Origin: Cinclus cinclus
Taxonomy: Eukaryota; Chordata; Aves; Passeriformes; Cinclidae
Length of the DNA: 64,000 nucleotides
Assembly: GCF_963662255.1 (NCBI RefSeq)
Contig: NC_085051.1
Coordinates: forward strand, 53,359,101-53,423,100
Direction of reading: 5' to 3'
This document shows, piece by piece, positions 49,601 through 62,818 of the stretch. How positions within the stretch are numbered: position 1 is the stretch's first letter; the number at the start of each line of letters is the position of its first letter. Position numbers and translations under genes: made by a program. Under the pieces are notes generated by a model. The model did no database searches. It worked only from the letters and a program-made list of their open reading frames with translations, and was not told where the DNA came from.

Positions 49601-52600
49601 ATTAAGGTGCCATTTCTGCCTGTTGGTGGCTGGGGACAGTGGTGGCAGCAGTGGCTGTGCAGCTGGGTGGGGGTGTGGTGTTTGGAGAACAGGGATACCT
49701 GCTCTCAGTGCACAAGCTGGAAGGAAGATTTGAGCAGTGGCAGGGCAGCAAGGACGAATTAGAGCTGTTTAGAAGAAAATCTGTATCTAAGCAAGCAACC
49801 CTGAACAGCATTGAGCAGAAGACAAACTTCATTAAGTCCCTCTTTTAAAATTCTCATCTTATTTGATGTTGTTGATCTTTTCAAACTGGTTTTCTTTCAG
49901 GGTTTCATTTTGCTGCTCTGGGACTGCTGCCTTTGAAGTGGGGAAATAACTGTATAGGTGCAACTCCATTCCCTTTTATCCACCTGCTTTTGTTTAAAAA
50001 GTTTGTCTTCCAAACATAGCAATCACTAGTTTTCAGATCTCTAAATTATTTGCAATGTTGCTGGGCTTTGCTAGATTAAAATAATTTAAGATAATAAATC
50101 TGTAGAATCACAGTGGTGAATCACACCCATTATCTTTCTACTGTCGTCATCCTCCTGCGTGTTTGGGAAAGCTGTGTCAATTTAGGCATGATATAAAACA
50201 TTGCACATTATATGCTTTTTGCAAGCAGATTTTCTTAACAAAATATACAGTCTCTGAGTAATGTAATTGAACATCTGAAGAGTTAAACTAAGCGTAGTTG
50301 TCTTTTTATAGAGTCAGGATATTCCATCATATTTTAATGCCTGTGAATTTGGATTAAAGAATCTAATTATTCACTAATGAGCAGTAATGGTACATATAAA
50401 CTAAGGGTCACTATCCTATTACAGGCACCTGATGGTTCACTGATAAGCATTTGGTCATTAGATTGACCATAAAATATAGTCAATAATTGAGGTTACTCAT
50501 AGAGCAGACACCTTATCAGCTTTAGGCATGGTGGGACAGCTTGTCAGTACTCTGTGTCCTGATTGTGCTGTGACTGAGCATATGATTAGGGTATTGAAGC
50601 AGTCTGTATGTAATGAAACTGCAGGAAAGGCATAGCAATATTAGCACAACCACTAAATGACTAATGTGTTTTTGTTCCAAGCCTTAGACACTTCAATTAG
50701 TTCCAATAAACTCTGATCTAGTGTAGTGGTAGGCAGAGAATTCAGATATTTTTCGTACAAGCTTTCATTACACTAGTCAAAATTTGTAACATTTAGGGGA
50801 CAGATGAAATCTGTGTGGCTTTGAATAGAAAATGGTGGAAGTAATAAAGCCTGTCAATACTGGTTTTACTTCATGTTTTTTCAGTTTTGTTTTTGCATCT
50901 TTTAAATTTAGAATACTGAAACAATGGCTCATGGCTGATTTAAAGGATGAAGCTGATAGCAGCAAATTAGATGTCTACATTTTGCTTTAACGTCCATTCA
51001 TGCAGTTCATGTAGGCTTGTGCATATAGATCTAAACTTAGAATGTGTTCTTTAGCATTTTGTACCATATGGAACATTAGTCAAATAGTCTCATCTTGAAA
51101 GCTTTTGTAGAGATATTGATTTTGCTGTGCTTCAAACTGTTGCAAAGAAAATAACCTCAGAACCAATTCTTTTATGATTTTTTTTTCCTCGAGAATGCCT
51201 TAACTTTCATAAATTATTTAATATGGTGAAGGATGCAAAATGCCTTTTGTCTTTCTGTTCATGCTTCTCTGATGCGACCTTGGAAAGTAACCATAGAAAC
51301 ATGTTAAAAGCATCAACTGAAAATCAGTAGTTCAGTTTGACAGTGATGCAAATTCTGTGAAAGAAGATTATGATGTATTAGGAACACTTGAGGCATATAT
51401 TACTGCTAACTGGTTAAACCTGATTATTCCGTGACTATCAGTACTTTCAGAATTTAATTCAGGGGAAAAAAAGAAAGAGAAACGTATTTGTTTAAATAAG
51501 TTGCCATGTTTAAGATGTTTCTAGGTAAATCACTTCAGCTTGTCATCCTCTGTCCTGTTAAAAGCAAGAATTATATTCCTGCTAAGCTCATAATGTAGTT
51601 CACAGTTCTCTGTATTTAATAGCTGTAAACTTCTGCCCAGTACCCTGCTGGGGTGTGTGGGTGTCCTGGCTTTGTGCAGAGCTGACAAATTAAATCTCTT
51701 TGACAGATAATATGAATAACTGGGTTATGAATAAGTAGTAGTTCATCAAAAGGTGAAGAAAATCTATGATTCACTGGATCCTGAGTTAGAGATTTTTGTG
51801 CTGACCTGTGATAGTTAAGCTAGTCTGTGAGGCTGAAACAGAAATCCTTGCTGTAGTTGCAGGTAACCACAGTAAATTCTTGATGAATCATGGGTCAAGA
51901 GAGGAAGCAGAGTCACTTGTTAAAGCTTCCTCAGTAAGCATAACCCCCACCCAAGAAATCGTGTTGACGTGATGTGGGAAAATTCAATTTGAATTAGTTC
52001 CCTCAGAAAGTGGGGTACAAGGTCTTCCTGATTTGGGGCTGCTTTGCTGGCAGATGCATCCAAACCCCATGCATGGTTTGTCCCTATTACACAGTGTCAT
52101 ATGATAGGAGCTGCAGGGCTCCTCAGGGATGTGATGGCTTGCTGGCCTTAATGCCCAGCAGCCCCACAGTGCCATCCATCCCTTCTTTGTTAAATGCCCC
52201 AAAAAACCCCACTTGCTCTTGCTACCATTAGGTCACTGCTTAGGAATGGTGTCTGAGACATTTGCAGCTTGAGGGAGAGCTGTGGATCTGCAGGTGAAGT
52301 GGAGCATCTAGCTGTTTCAGGGGCAGCCAGATACATAATTAATGTTTTCTCCTTAATGAGTCCCTACTCTGGGTTTAGAGTAGAGGAGTGGAGCAGCCTG
52401 TTCCCTGCAGTGTCCTTCCCACTGTGTGGAGCTGGAGAGGGGATGCCCTCCTGTCCCCCTTTTACTGTCTGCTTGGAGCCAGGGAGAGCAAGACAGCCCT
52501 GATGCAAATGTGCAAATGGAGAGGGAGCAGGTGTGACCAGGGGCTGGCCTTGTCTCCTGGTGCCATGCCACCCTGCTGGAATGTGGCTGCTCTCTGTCCC

Positions 52601-55600
52601 TGGAGAGCAAGTGTGACCTGCACGTCTCACAGCGCGCTGGGGACAGGAGATGGGGCAGGGTGTGAGGCTTTGTGCAGTGTCTTGTATCACTTAGGGCAGC
52701 TTAAGCTTTCCTAGTTGCTGTGGCAGCATAATACTGCCTGTAATTAAGGACAAACAAAGAGTGTATGCTTTAGGTATATCCCATTTCACGTTAGCCTGTG
52801 AGGAGGATAAATTAGGAGATAAGCCTGCATTTATTAGGCTTTGTTCTTGGAAGCACAAATGACTCTCAGGACAACGTGTTTAAGAACAGAACATCATTAC
52901 TGGTATCACTACTAATATAGCATCATGCATTTACACACTGCATTATTGGTGTGCGGTGAGCCAGGCTCCCTGCTAGGAACTGCTCATCTGTGAGACTGAC
53001 GGGGCGGGGATGAGACACTGAGCTCTAGTTTGGCAAAGGGAAAATAAGGAAATTGTAAAGGTGAGGAAATTGGAGTAGCTGAGAGATGAAGGAAAGTAGA
53101 GTTTGGAAATGAATAATGCTGAGTTAGAACGCTACACAAAGCATGAAAAGGTGCCAGAGACCAACAGATCTATGGTCAGGGTATGCCTGTTGATTTAGAG
53201 GGGTGAAGCTCTGGATGATCAGACAAGGTGGAGAGCCTGTGGTGAGGGTTTGACAGAGTCTCAGGGGGAACTGGGTGGTGACCAGATGAAGCAGGACTGG
53301 GCATCTGTGAGTCATTGCCTTGGAAGACAGAGCTCCTGTACGGTGTGGTAGGGATCATGGTATGGGAGAGATCATGCAAGACAGCAGTGTCAGGGAGATG
53401 TTTGGAAGGAGAAGCCTCTCTTGGATAGCACAGGCTGTAGACTTGTGTGGGAGCGGGTTGGAATGTGGAAGAGGTGGCAGAATAAAGAAAGGAGGGAACC
53501 TGGTGCCAACCAGCTTGGCAAGAAATATGAAAAGGAAGAAGCAGTGAAAGAGGGGGGGAAATGGATCGAGTAATGTGGGGACCACGTGATGAGGTCAGGA
53601 TTTTGGAGAGGATGTTCTAGGTCTTAACTCCAGTTTGAGAGCAGAAGCAGAACTGGGGCACAACAAAGCTCTTCCAGTGTTTTCTGCTGACTGAATACCT
53701 TAAAGATCTTTGTAATTTGAGGCCACACCTGAGGAGGGCTGATTTTTGTCAGTCCTTGAGTGCCTTGATGAATGATAATACAAGAGGTTCTGGAGCAGCA
53801 GAGGCAGCCCTCCCAGGAGATGTGATGACTTTTTGAGCTGCTGTAGGTGTTTCAGTACAGACAGTGGTTACAGCAGTTGGGTCTTGGATTAGCTCTATAT
53901 ACTGGGGCATTCTTGATGCCAGCATGAGGAAAAGAAGAATAATTTAAAACAGATGTGCCTACAAGCAGGAGAGAATCTATGCCTTCAGAGCTACTAAGGT
54001 TTGCATTTATTTAAGAGGGTAGATGGTAGTCAGTGGCTTTTAAACCAGGAAAAGGTCTGAAGTACTTGACTGGAGTCATGAAGATATTTCTTCTTACTTT
54101 GTCCTCTCTTCTGCTTGCCTGGACTTAATATTTTCTCCCTTAATTTTTTTTTCTTCTGTATGACCCTTTCTTTATTTTCTCCTTCCTCCCTAGTTGAATG
54201 CACTTGATTATTCTGTTTTCCTAAGTATATGGAATCTCACTGCTACCTAGCTACCAGAGTCTCTCTTTCCCCTTGGATTTTTCCTTTCTTTCTGCCCTTC
54301 CTAGCTTGTCAAGAGGAGCACTTCTCCTGCCTCCCCCTCAGCCCAGCCCTCCCAGTCTGCCTGCTTTTTTGGTTCCTGGACTCCTGAACACCAGCGCTTG
54401 CTCTGACTCCGTTATTTGGGGCTCCTCAGCTTGGCAGCAGTGGCAGCTGCACTGGTGGTTTTTCTGCAGTGGGAATGGAGCATTCCATAGGTAAAATGAT
54501 AATGGTGACTTTCCTGTGGGGATGTAATTTGACAGTTTGCACCTGTTTTACAACTTTATTAGTGACTTCCAGACTCTTCTGGTAACATATTTAACTATTT
54601 TAATACCATTGTTAAGACAGACTTGGCAGGTGAAATAGTTTTAAATCAGACTGATAGTTTATTGAATATTTAGTTGTCCTGGCTAACTTGGAGTCACTCT
54701 ACATTCAGTTTATGGTGTACAGGATGTGTTTTGCAGGGCAGATGGACTTTGAAATGGCGCTGTCTCTTTTCAGAGCTAAACTGCTTTGCTTGCTTGTGCT
54801 TGTCGCAAAACAAGACATCCCACATTATCATTTATTACAAAAATAAAATGTCAGGCCAAAACAATGCATCAGCACTATAGCTGCAGTGCTTGCTTGACCA
54901 ACTGCAGGATTACTCTGATGATACTTTTTAATTGCCTATGAAATACTGAATTTTGGCTTTCTAAAACTTCCTTCATCCTTCCTGCTGGAGTATGGAAGAT
55001 GTTTCTTTTGGCAGGACATTTCAAAGAGCTTAGCTGGTGTCTCACTCATCATTAGTTAGTGCTGCTATTGGGTTTACTTTCTGCTTCACTTTTGGCTTTT
55101 TTGTGTCCTCGGTGTTGGAGCTTGCTTATTAGGAAGCACTTGCCCTCTGGAGGAAAGGACTCGATGGATGTTAATCAGCATATAATAAATCTAATCTAAA
55201 TGTTATTAGTGAAGCTTTCTGGACTTCAGGGCAAGCTTCAGAATATTGTTTGATAATGTGTCTCAAGCAGGTCTTCAGGAGTTGCTCATTTTTACTGAAA
55301 TTTGAAGATACCATCTTTGGGTCAAAAATAGTCAGATCTCTCCATCTGCAGTGATTGAAAAACATGCATCTCAAATTTTCCTTCTAAGTGCTATTTTTAA
55401 GGGCACTGCAGTATCAGCCTGTTATACCTCTGAGAAGTATCACTTCAGAACTGATGTCAGTTAAATAAATCATAGTAACCCTGGGTTTAGAAGCCCATGT
55501 GTCCCTCCTCTGTTTAAAAATCCTCATTGTGTAGGCATACCACTTCTGTACTTGGATGATTTCCACTGCATCATTTAATGCTGTCAATGACCATTTAACT

Positions 55601-56678
55601 CACTAACAGCAAGAATAAGTAAATGCCCTCCTGAGAAGTTATTTGCTTGGCAGTATAGGTGTCAAGCTTTTGACTAAGCATCTGAAATAAAACCCAGCTG
55701 AAGTGGGAGTGCATCCTCTGTGGATTTTCGAGATGTGCAATAAAATATGCAACTGAGGGAGTTGGAATTGATGAGAAAGGTGTATCTGTGGGGATGGTGT
55801 GTTGGGTCAAAGGAAGGTAAAATGTAACCCACCTCAGTGCTTTTATTCTGAAGAAGGCATTATATTCACAGATGCTTGCTTGTATTCAGACTGCCGTATG
55901 CAATCAGGAACATGGAAATACAGGATTTCCCCCTCTTTTGATCCTTCTCTTTCCTGTTAGATATTTGTCTGAATCTGGTGTTCCAGACAAACCCTTGTTA
56001 GCCATGTCATGTATGTTATCTCTTATCTTTTCCACTTACAATACATCTACCTCTTCCCTGGAGCAGCCTGAATGAGCAGAATGATTTTTGTACATCAGGA
56101 GCTGATACTACAAAGCAAAATTTTAAGTAATCATTTTACATGTTACTTCAGTAGTGAAGGGCTAGTTAGCACCATTGTTTCAATTGCATTACTTTGTAGT
56201 TTTAAGAATGTCTTTCTTACTTTTTCCTGACAAAATACAAATGAGACTAGAATTCTGTTTTTCTCAACTTGACTGTTTCATGCATCTGTGTCTTGCTGGC
56301 AAATAAGTCCAACTTTTTTTTGCCGGAGGAGTGAGCTTGGATTGATGTGGTTCTGCCTGCTTTAGCTCAGTTAGCTCATGAAACAGAGTGGGGAAATATT
56401 GCTGGCATTCAGGTAGCTGTATTTTCAGTACACAGCTATGTATCCCATGCAGTGTGCAGCCTGGGAACTGACATATTTCTGTATTAGGTGTTGACAGTCG
56501 TGCTTACTTAAAGATTAACCTACACAGGTTTTCAGCAGTTTGTCATATGGTACAGTTGTAAACAGCGAGTGTGGAAGTGCAGCAATATGTTCATCTGCTC
56601 TTGCTTTGTTTAACATCATTAGTGAGCAGAGCTGGAAATGGTATGTGGCAGGCTGCTGTGACTAGCTGTTATTCTGAT

Positions 56679-56716
56679 GTGTATATATATACATATATAT
56701 GTATATATGTATATGC
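56679..56716. repeat. AT/GT-type microsatellite with perfect 24-bp palindrome
   Basis: Interrupted TA repeats carry single G and C substitutions. Bases 56685-56708 form an exact self-complementary palindrome centred between 56696 and 56697. This is prone to length variation and cruciform extrusion. Confidence 0.8.
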
Positions 56717-57254
56717 ACATAAAAGTCGGTTCCTGAACACTGGTTCTGGCTACTGAAGAAATGTTCTTTGGCCAGAAAAACGTCTCAAACCTACAAACCG
56801 AAGAGAACATGGAAGTGAAAATTTTGTAGCAGCAACCTCAGAAGCTGCTGGTTTGGGAGAGCAGGAAAAATAGTTGGAGTGCAACTGTCAGTGCTCGTGA
56901 GGATCTGCCCTTTTGTGTTTCTTAAGCTTGGGAAAAAATTACAGAGTAGTGTGGTGAAAATTTCTTCTTGGATACCTATATGCAAATTGCTTGAATGCTT
57001 GAAGATGGGCTAGACTGGTTGCTTCTGTTAATTTAATAATCAGCTGAGTGGAGGGACAACCTCTTGGGTTTCTACAGTGTGAGGGAGCTCTTCTGATGTC
57101 AGGAGTACCTTGCAGGTTTGTTTTAGCTTTTCATCTTCTGGAGATGAGTTTTGAGTTTATCCTAGAGTGGCTTTGCCTGGCCTTTCTGTACTGTGCCTGA
57201 ATTCAGGTGAGCCTTGATCATTGCTCACTGGTGCACAAAACTTTTATTCCATAC

Positions 57255-57460
57255 TTAATGAAGTTGTGAACAGAGTTGGGGGCAAGCCACAAGGATGGTC
57301 AGAAATCAAGGAAACCTGACCTGTGAGGAGAGGTTGGAAGGATTGAGACTGCTTAATTTGAAAAGAGAAGGCTGACTGGGGTGTGGTAGTGGTTTTCATC
57401 CAGGTAACTGCTGCTGCTGGAGAAGGAAATAAGCTCCTCTGCATGTCTGCTAGTGAGGTG
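57255..57460 (+). mobile_element. old CR1/L2-type LINE 3' fragment
   Basis: GAGGAGAGGTTGGAAGGATT, then GAGACTGCTTAATTTGAAAA and GAGAAGGCTGACTGGGGTG, corresponds to the C-terminal end of ORF2 and the start of the 3' region in CR1/L2 elements. These encode an ERL-x-LGL-x-L-x-RRRL-type peptide. It is more diverged than the 36 kb copy. Confidence 0.6.
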
Positions 57461-60304
57461 GGGGAAAATAGGGAATGGGAGATGGGAGATGTGAATTTTC
57501 TAAGAGTAAGTATAGTTAAAAACTGTCTGGTAAAAAACTGTGAAATGATGTTCTTAATATGTCAACACTGCTGATTTTTATTTCTGCCTTGCTGATTTTA
57601 ATAAGAGATAGTAAGAGAAAATGACAAGGTCAAAGTGAGAGGCTGAAATTCAAGTCTGAATTGCAAGATTATGTTATGTGCATGAGGCAAGGCATGAACT
57701 TTGTCTCGAATTGGAGATACTTGCTCTCACAGTGTTGGTGGGGTAACATCCTCAAATTACTAAATGTAGTTTGACATTTTGGAATGTTTCAGAATAATGT
57801 ATTTCTATTGAAACTTTATTACCCTCCCCCATTATAAAAATGCCATTGTTTGAGGCTGTGCATTGTGATCCAGATGAACTAATTATTTATTGAGGAAGTC
57901 AAAACACAGAAATAAGGAACATTGTTTTTTCTTCCTGGCAGTTATTCTCAGCAACGTTGCTGGGACAGCTAAGCAAACAAAGGTTTGGTGCAGAATTTGT
58001 GTAATGGTACGAAGTAGGGAAAGTACAGAAGCTGTACATCCATCACAGAAACTGAGTAGGCTTGAGGGAGGAAGAGACCATACCCTCAAAGTTTATCATA
58101 TGCTTTATAAGTGGCTCCTTGGACAAATTTACTCTAGAAATACAGATGATGCCTGTCCTTTCCGAACCTTCATGATGTATTTAGACATTCCTGGTTCTCT
58201 CTTTAAAAATGTGTTTTTAAAAATCACATTATTTTTTTCCAAGGTGAATGCTGTTAGTGGAAACAGATACTTTGTTAGTTTTTAATTTTGCTTGGGGTTT
58301 TGGGTAGCAGCTGCATTTTTTTTTTCCTTGTGCTGACTTTCTAGCTTTTGAACCACAAATCAAACAACAATAGCAATAATAAAAATAATAATGCCAACCA
58401 AGTTTATCCTGTGAGTTATGGAAGGCTTGGGACAGGGTGCTGGAGGATCTATTGTAGGACATCCGTCTATTGGTTGCCTATTTTGATGAGTGATTAAGGA
58501 AACAATAACTGGAACTGCAGATAGGATGACAGGCTGTGACTTTCCCACTGCTTCCTTTTGGACTGGTTGGCAGCAGGAAAAGATTGGGATATTGGTTATG
58601 TGGGGGGAATTTATGCCTTGTTGAGCTGAGAACTGGGAATGTTTGGGAAAGCTTTGGTTTAAAATTGACTGTTTTTCAGTGTAAAGCCTGCATCCATAAT
58701 TTTTCAAACTTAGGAGATGGCTCAGAACCAGGATAAAAATCACTTCCGTGATGTCTCTCAAGGTCAAACCAAAAGTCTTGAGTAAGCATACTCTTGTGTA
58801 AAGTCCAAAGTTCAGGATATTTAAGGCTTGGACTGTGAACTTCTTCGGCCTTGGCCCTTTCAGTGAAGCCCTTCAGCATTCTCACAATATGAATAATGAT
58901 AGCAATCTCTGAAAGATAAGACTGGCTAATAACACTAAAACTGTTAATATTTAATGAGTCAAGTTGAAATGAATGTGCAGAAGTTTTATTTTATTATTCT
59001 AGTCAGTGGAGCTTAATAATGGGAAGCAGGACTCCCAGTTCTATTTCTGAATTGTGGCAGTTTGTCCATAAATGTACTGTGTCCTTTAAGTCCTCTGCCT
59101 TTATCTCAGTTGATCCATTTATAGTATGTGTCCCGAAGTATACTTCATAGCTCTCTTCTTTCTGAAGGTTAATAAAATTCAAAAGTTTTAAGGAAAAATT
59201 TTATAACTTTGCATAGTTATGAAAGTTTCAAGTATAATTCTTTTTGTGGAGAAATTATGCTCAGAAAGAGTGCTTTAGGGATTTAAATCGTGCTGTTTAC
59301 TTTCACAGTTATAATGTGCAGAATGTGTGCAGGGAGTGTAAGCCAGAAGCAGCTTGCTGTACATCAGAATATCTGAAATGTCATGCTAACAACATAGGCA
59401 GAATTTAAAATTAAAAATGGCATGGCTCTTTCAATGAGCAGGTTTTGTAGCTACTGTTGATGCACACTCTTGTTCCCTAGGTGCTGAGCATTATGTAATT
59501 GATCTGGCCGTGGTTTTCCTCACTGGTCTCATCCGTGCATGGCAGAAAAGTCAGTAATCTGTAAATTGTGTGGGGGAAGGAGCAGGTTAGAGACCGTCCC
59601 TTGTCATCTGATATTTGAGTGCCCCTGCACGTGCCATATATTAGTTTTATTTTCTACCATGACGCCTAGCTATGAGGAAAGAACTCTCCAGAGTGTCTTA
59701 AAAGATGTCTTCTATTAAAGAGGGAAAGAGTTAAGCAAAATGCAGACAGTAGATCTCACAGCTAAAAGCAATATACATGGATGTCTCTCTAACTGGAAGA
59801 GAAGCATGAGAGTGTGGGGCTTGGTTTCCCTTGCAAGAGTGTTCTGTAGAAAAGTGGTTGTGAAGGCTGAATGGGGAAAGAGAAGATAGGTGGGAAATGT
59901 AAAATTCTGTCAGAGGTATGACAAATGTTTGGCACATGCCTAGAGAAACAAATGATGATATTGCTTAAGTTTTCTGTAGAATTTCCTAAAGGTGTTAAAT
60001 AATTTTCCCTGTGAGGATGCAAAGTTGATATTGAGCAAGGTCATTGTGGTGCTGAAGGTATGTGTGAGGGCCTCCTGTGCAAGATTAAATTTGAGAAAAA
60101 GAAGCAGGTCAGGCAATGGACATGGCACCAAATTAGGCTTCCTACAGAAAGTGATCTGGTATGAGCTTGAGTTCTGCCTTTCAGGTGCTAGGCAAAAAGG
60201 GCCCAGTTTAGGAGAGCTTTTCCAACCCTATCTCCATGGATCAAATTCCCCCTGAGAAAAGGAATTCTGGAGAAAAGACACAACTGAAAACTTAAGTGTA
60301 AATT

Positions 60305-60400
60305 CAGAAATGTGTTGTTGGAAAGGACTGCAGAAAGTCTGGCACCCTGGAGTGTCTCAGGGCTGGCTCCATTTAAATGTATTCTCTCATGAATTTTACT
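60305..60400 (-). mobile_element. possible CR1 3' UTR fragment
   Basis: GTTGGAAAGGACTGCAGAAA GTCTGGC resembles the antisense CR1 3' UTR block (TTGGAAGGGACCTCAGGAGGTCATCTAG type), but only this short stretch fits. It could be coincidence. Confidence 0.25.
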
Positions 60401-60779
60401 GAAGTAAAGAAGTTTCTGAAGTTAGATTTTGTTTGATTTATTTGGGCCCGTGTCCAGACCAGCTTGGCCTATATTTTGGCCTAATGAGTAAGTGGCTGGG
60501 ATGCCACCAAGTGTATTGCTTGTTCTGTTCTGCAAGAAGCACACAGGGATTGATGAGTGTTTCTGTTGTGCTCTTTGCCTGGACCTGCCCAGGAGCCCAA
60601 GCAAAGCAGGTGAGAGGGGCTGCCCAACTGGCTTCTTGTTCAGAGCTGACTGTGCTTTTTAGAGGAGCTGGGGATGACAATTACTTGAATTCATATTCAG
60701 AGTCTGCAGTTTGATAGTGATGTTTTGTTTTGCTTAAATTGCCCTATGCTTTCGATTAGATCCTTACCCTTTCCCTTTT

Positions 60780-60815
60780 ACAAAAAAACCCAAAAACCAA
60801 ACAAAATCAAACCCA
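60780..60815. repeat. A-rich CAAA/CCAAAA low-complexity tract
   Basis: Irregular units of ACCCAAAAACC, AAACAAAA and TCAAACCC make up the tract. It resembles the left half of the tract at 41.9 kb in composition. Confidence 0.6.
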
Positions 60816-62794
60816 GCAAGCTGTTTCATACTGCTTTTGCAAGTTGTCTGTGGTGTTCTAACTTCATAAATAACCTTGTTTGAATGTCAGGCGAAGCCAT
60901 TCTTGCATTCAAACACAGAGAGGTTGTAATTAAGCTTTGTGCACTGTTACCTGACAAGAGATGCTTTTTAAGTGTGAACCACTCGCATCATTATTAGTGC
61001 AGTTGGCTGGTTGCCCATCAAAGCACTGATTATTTTCTACAACAGCTACTCTAGTTCCTCTGCTTTCAGTTTCCTGTTATCTCACGTGGATATCAACAGT
61101 CCCTTTGCCAAACTTCTTAGCAAAATCATCACCCTCCAGACTCACAGGAAGAGGATTTATCGGCACTACAGCAGTTAATTGCTTTAGGTAGCATATGCCA
61201 CTGTCCTTTGAACAGTGGAGTTGCAGGGAGGTTATGAATACTTTTCAACGTGAACCAGTTTGAAAGTGGTTCTGGCTTGCTGCAGAAGTTAAAGCAATTA
61301 GTTACAGATTAGGTATCTTTGATCTGCTTATCAAAACGTCCCAGAAATGTGCTACTGAGTTATTTTGAGAAATGCTATACTTCTAAAAAGTGGCCTTTTC
61401 TGTTCATTGTTTATATGCTTTGCTTAGCTTGGCCTTTTTGGGTGCAGTTACTCATTGAGTGTTAGTACTTAGCTGCTTGAACACACAGTTCCTGAGTAAA
61501 TTTGTCCTTTGTATTTCATTCCCTTTCATGTATGTTTCCCAGAGGAGCTCCTTCAGCCAGATCTGTTGCAGGAGTAATTATTTCATCAGGATTTAATGTA
61601 TATCTTGATTGCACTTTGAAGACATTCTCTTGAGGAGTTTTTATAACTTCAACAAGAGATCATAGCATGTAAACAAGAAAATAAACATTATCTTTTGTAT
61701 TAATCAACAAGACAATTAAATAATAAGCAGGATTGTTAATTGGTACTTGGAGATAGATGCTAATGACTGTCTTGAGTTCCACAATGACAGTACCAACAGG
61801 TAGAGACTCTCTTCTGCACAGTAAAACTGCGTATAATTTAAGAGGCATTACGGTTTTAATGTGCAGCTGCAACCACAATGAAGTTGTGCAACTGTGTTCC
61901 TGGTGTCCTATTTCAGCATATGTTTTCATAGTGAATGAAGTATTAGCAAGGGGATTTGAGATTTAGGCAGTTAAATCAGTTCTCATTGCCACCAAACCCT
62001 TGAGGTTATGTATAAACCCATGCTTGTGCTATTTTGCTTTGCTGTGGGATGCAGCTCCTGCTGGTTTCAGGATGCAGTGGTAGTCAAAAGCTGCTTCTTT
62101 CCTCAGAGGAAAAAGTCCAACTTGTTCCTCAAAAGACAGTGGCTTTGGGCTCCCTCCGAGTTTGGAACAAGGGCCTCATTTTTTCATCACACGAATCTTT
62201 GTCTTCTTCTATATACTGTAGTGTTTATAGAGGGAGAAGGAAGCATGTAGGGGGTCTGCATCTCTAGAAGTTGAAGTAAAAAAGTTCAGGAGTTTAACAC
62301 ACAAGTTTAGGAATATAGAGAAAAGGACTGGGAATTTTGGAGATCTCTATTGAGAGTCTTGCTATTCTACTAACTGGCTGTCTAATTTTGACTCACATGT
62401 CCAGTTTTGCTCCTCAGACAAAGCCAGTTCTTTGTGCTGTTGCTCATTTGAAACCAATAGTGCAGCTGGAAGAAACTGTGCAGCCCTTCTGCTCTTGGTG
62501 TTAATTTTTATTTCTGACCTACAATAAATACAAACAAAGGAACAGTTTCCCTCACTGATCACCTTACTAGATGACTAAGCCTGAGGCTGCGTGACAGTGA
62601 TCTCAAGATTTGTAGCATGGTTGTGGTTCTAGATTTATCCTTAATTCATTATGACAGCAAAACACTGCCTTGGTTTCTCCATAGGTCTGTTGCTTATAAT
62701 ACTTCACAGATGCTAGTGTCAGTTTGATCTCACTGAAAAATACTTGGAGATCTTGGACTGACAGATACGATGAAAATGTAAAGTAGTCCTTGTA

Positions 62795-62818
62795 TCCTTT
62801 ATCTTGTCCTTTATCTTA
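62795..62818. repeat. 12-bp tandem duplication
   Basis: TCCTTTATCTTG is followed immediately by TCCTTTATCTTA, which differs only at the last base. The repeat is short and probably arose by slippage. Confidence 0.8.

Noticed and set aside
52364..52714. Overlapping 108-codon frames on both strands in a GC-richer block
   Set aside because: Both strands are open equally, there is no recognisable product and too few CpGs for an island or promoter.
56826..56855. Possible start of the next KIF26A exon (GCAGCAACCTCAGAAGCTG)
   Set aside because: It resembles AAQKL at the DNA level, but the frame reads AATSEA, it does not continue as the family does, and no fitting acceptor completes the split arginine codon.
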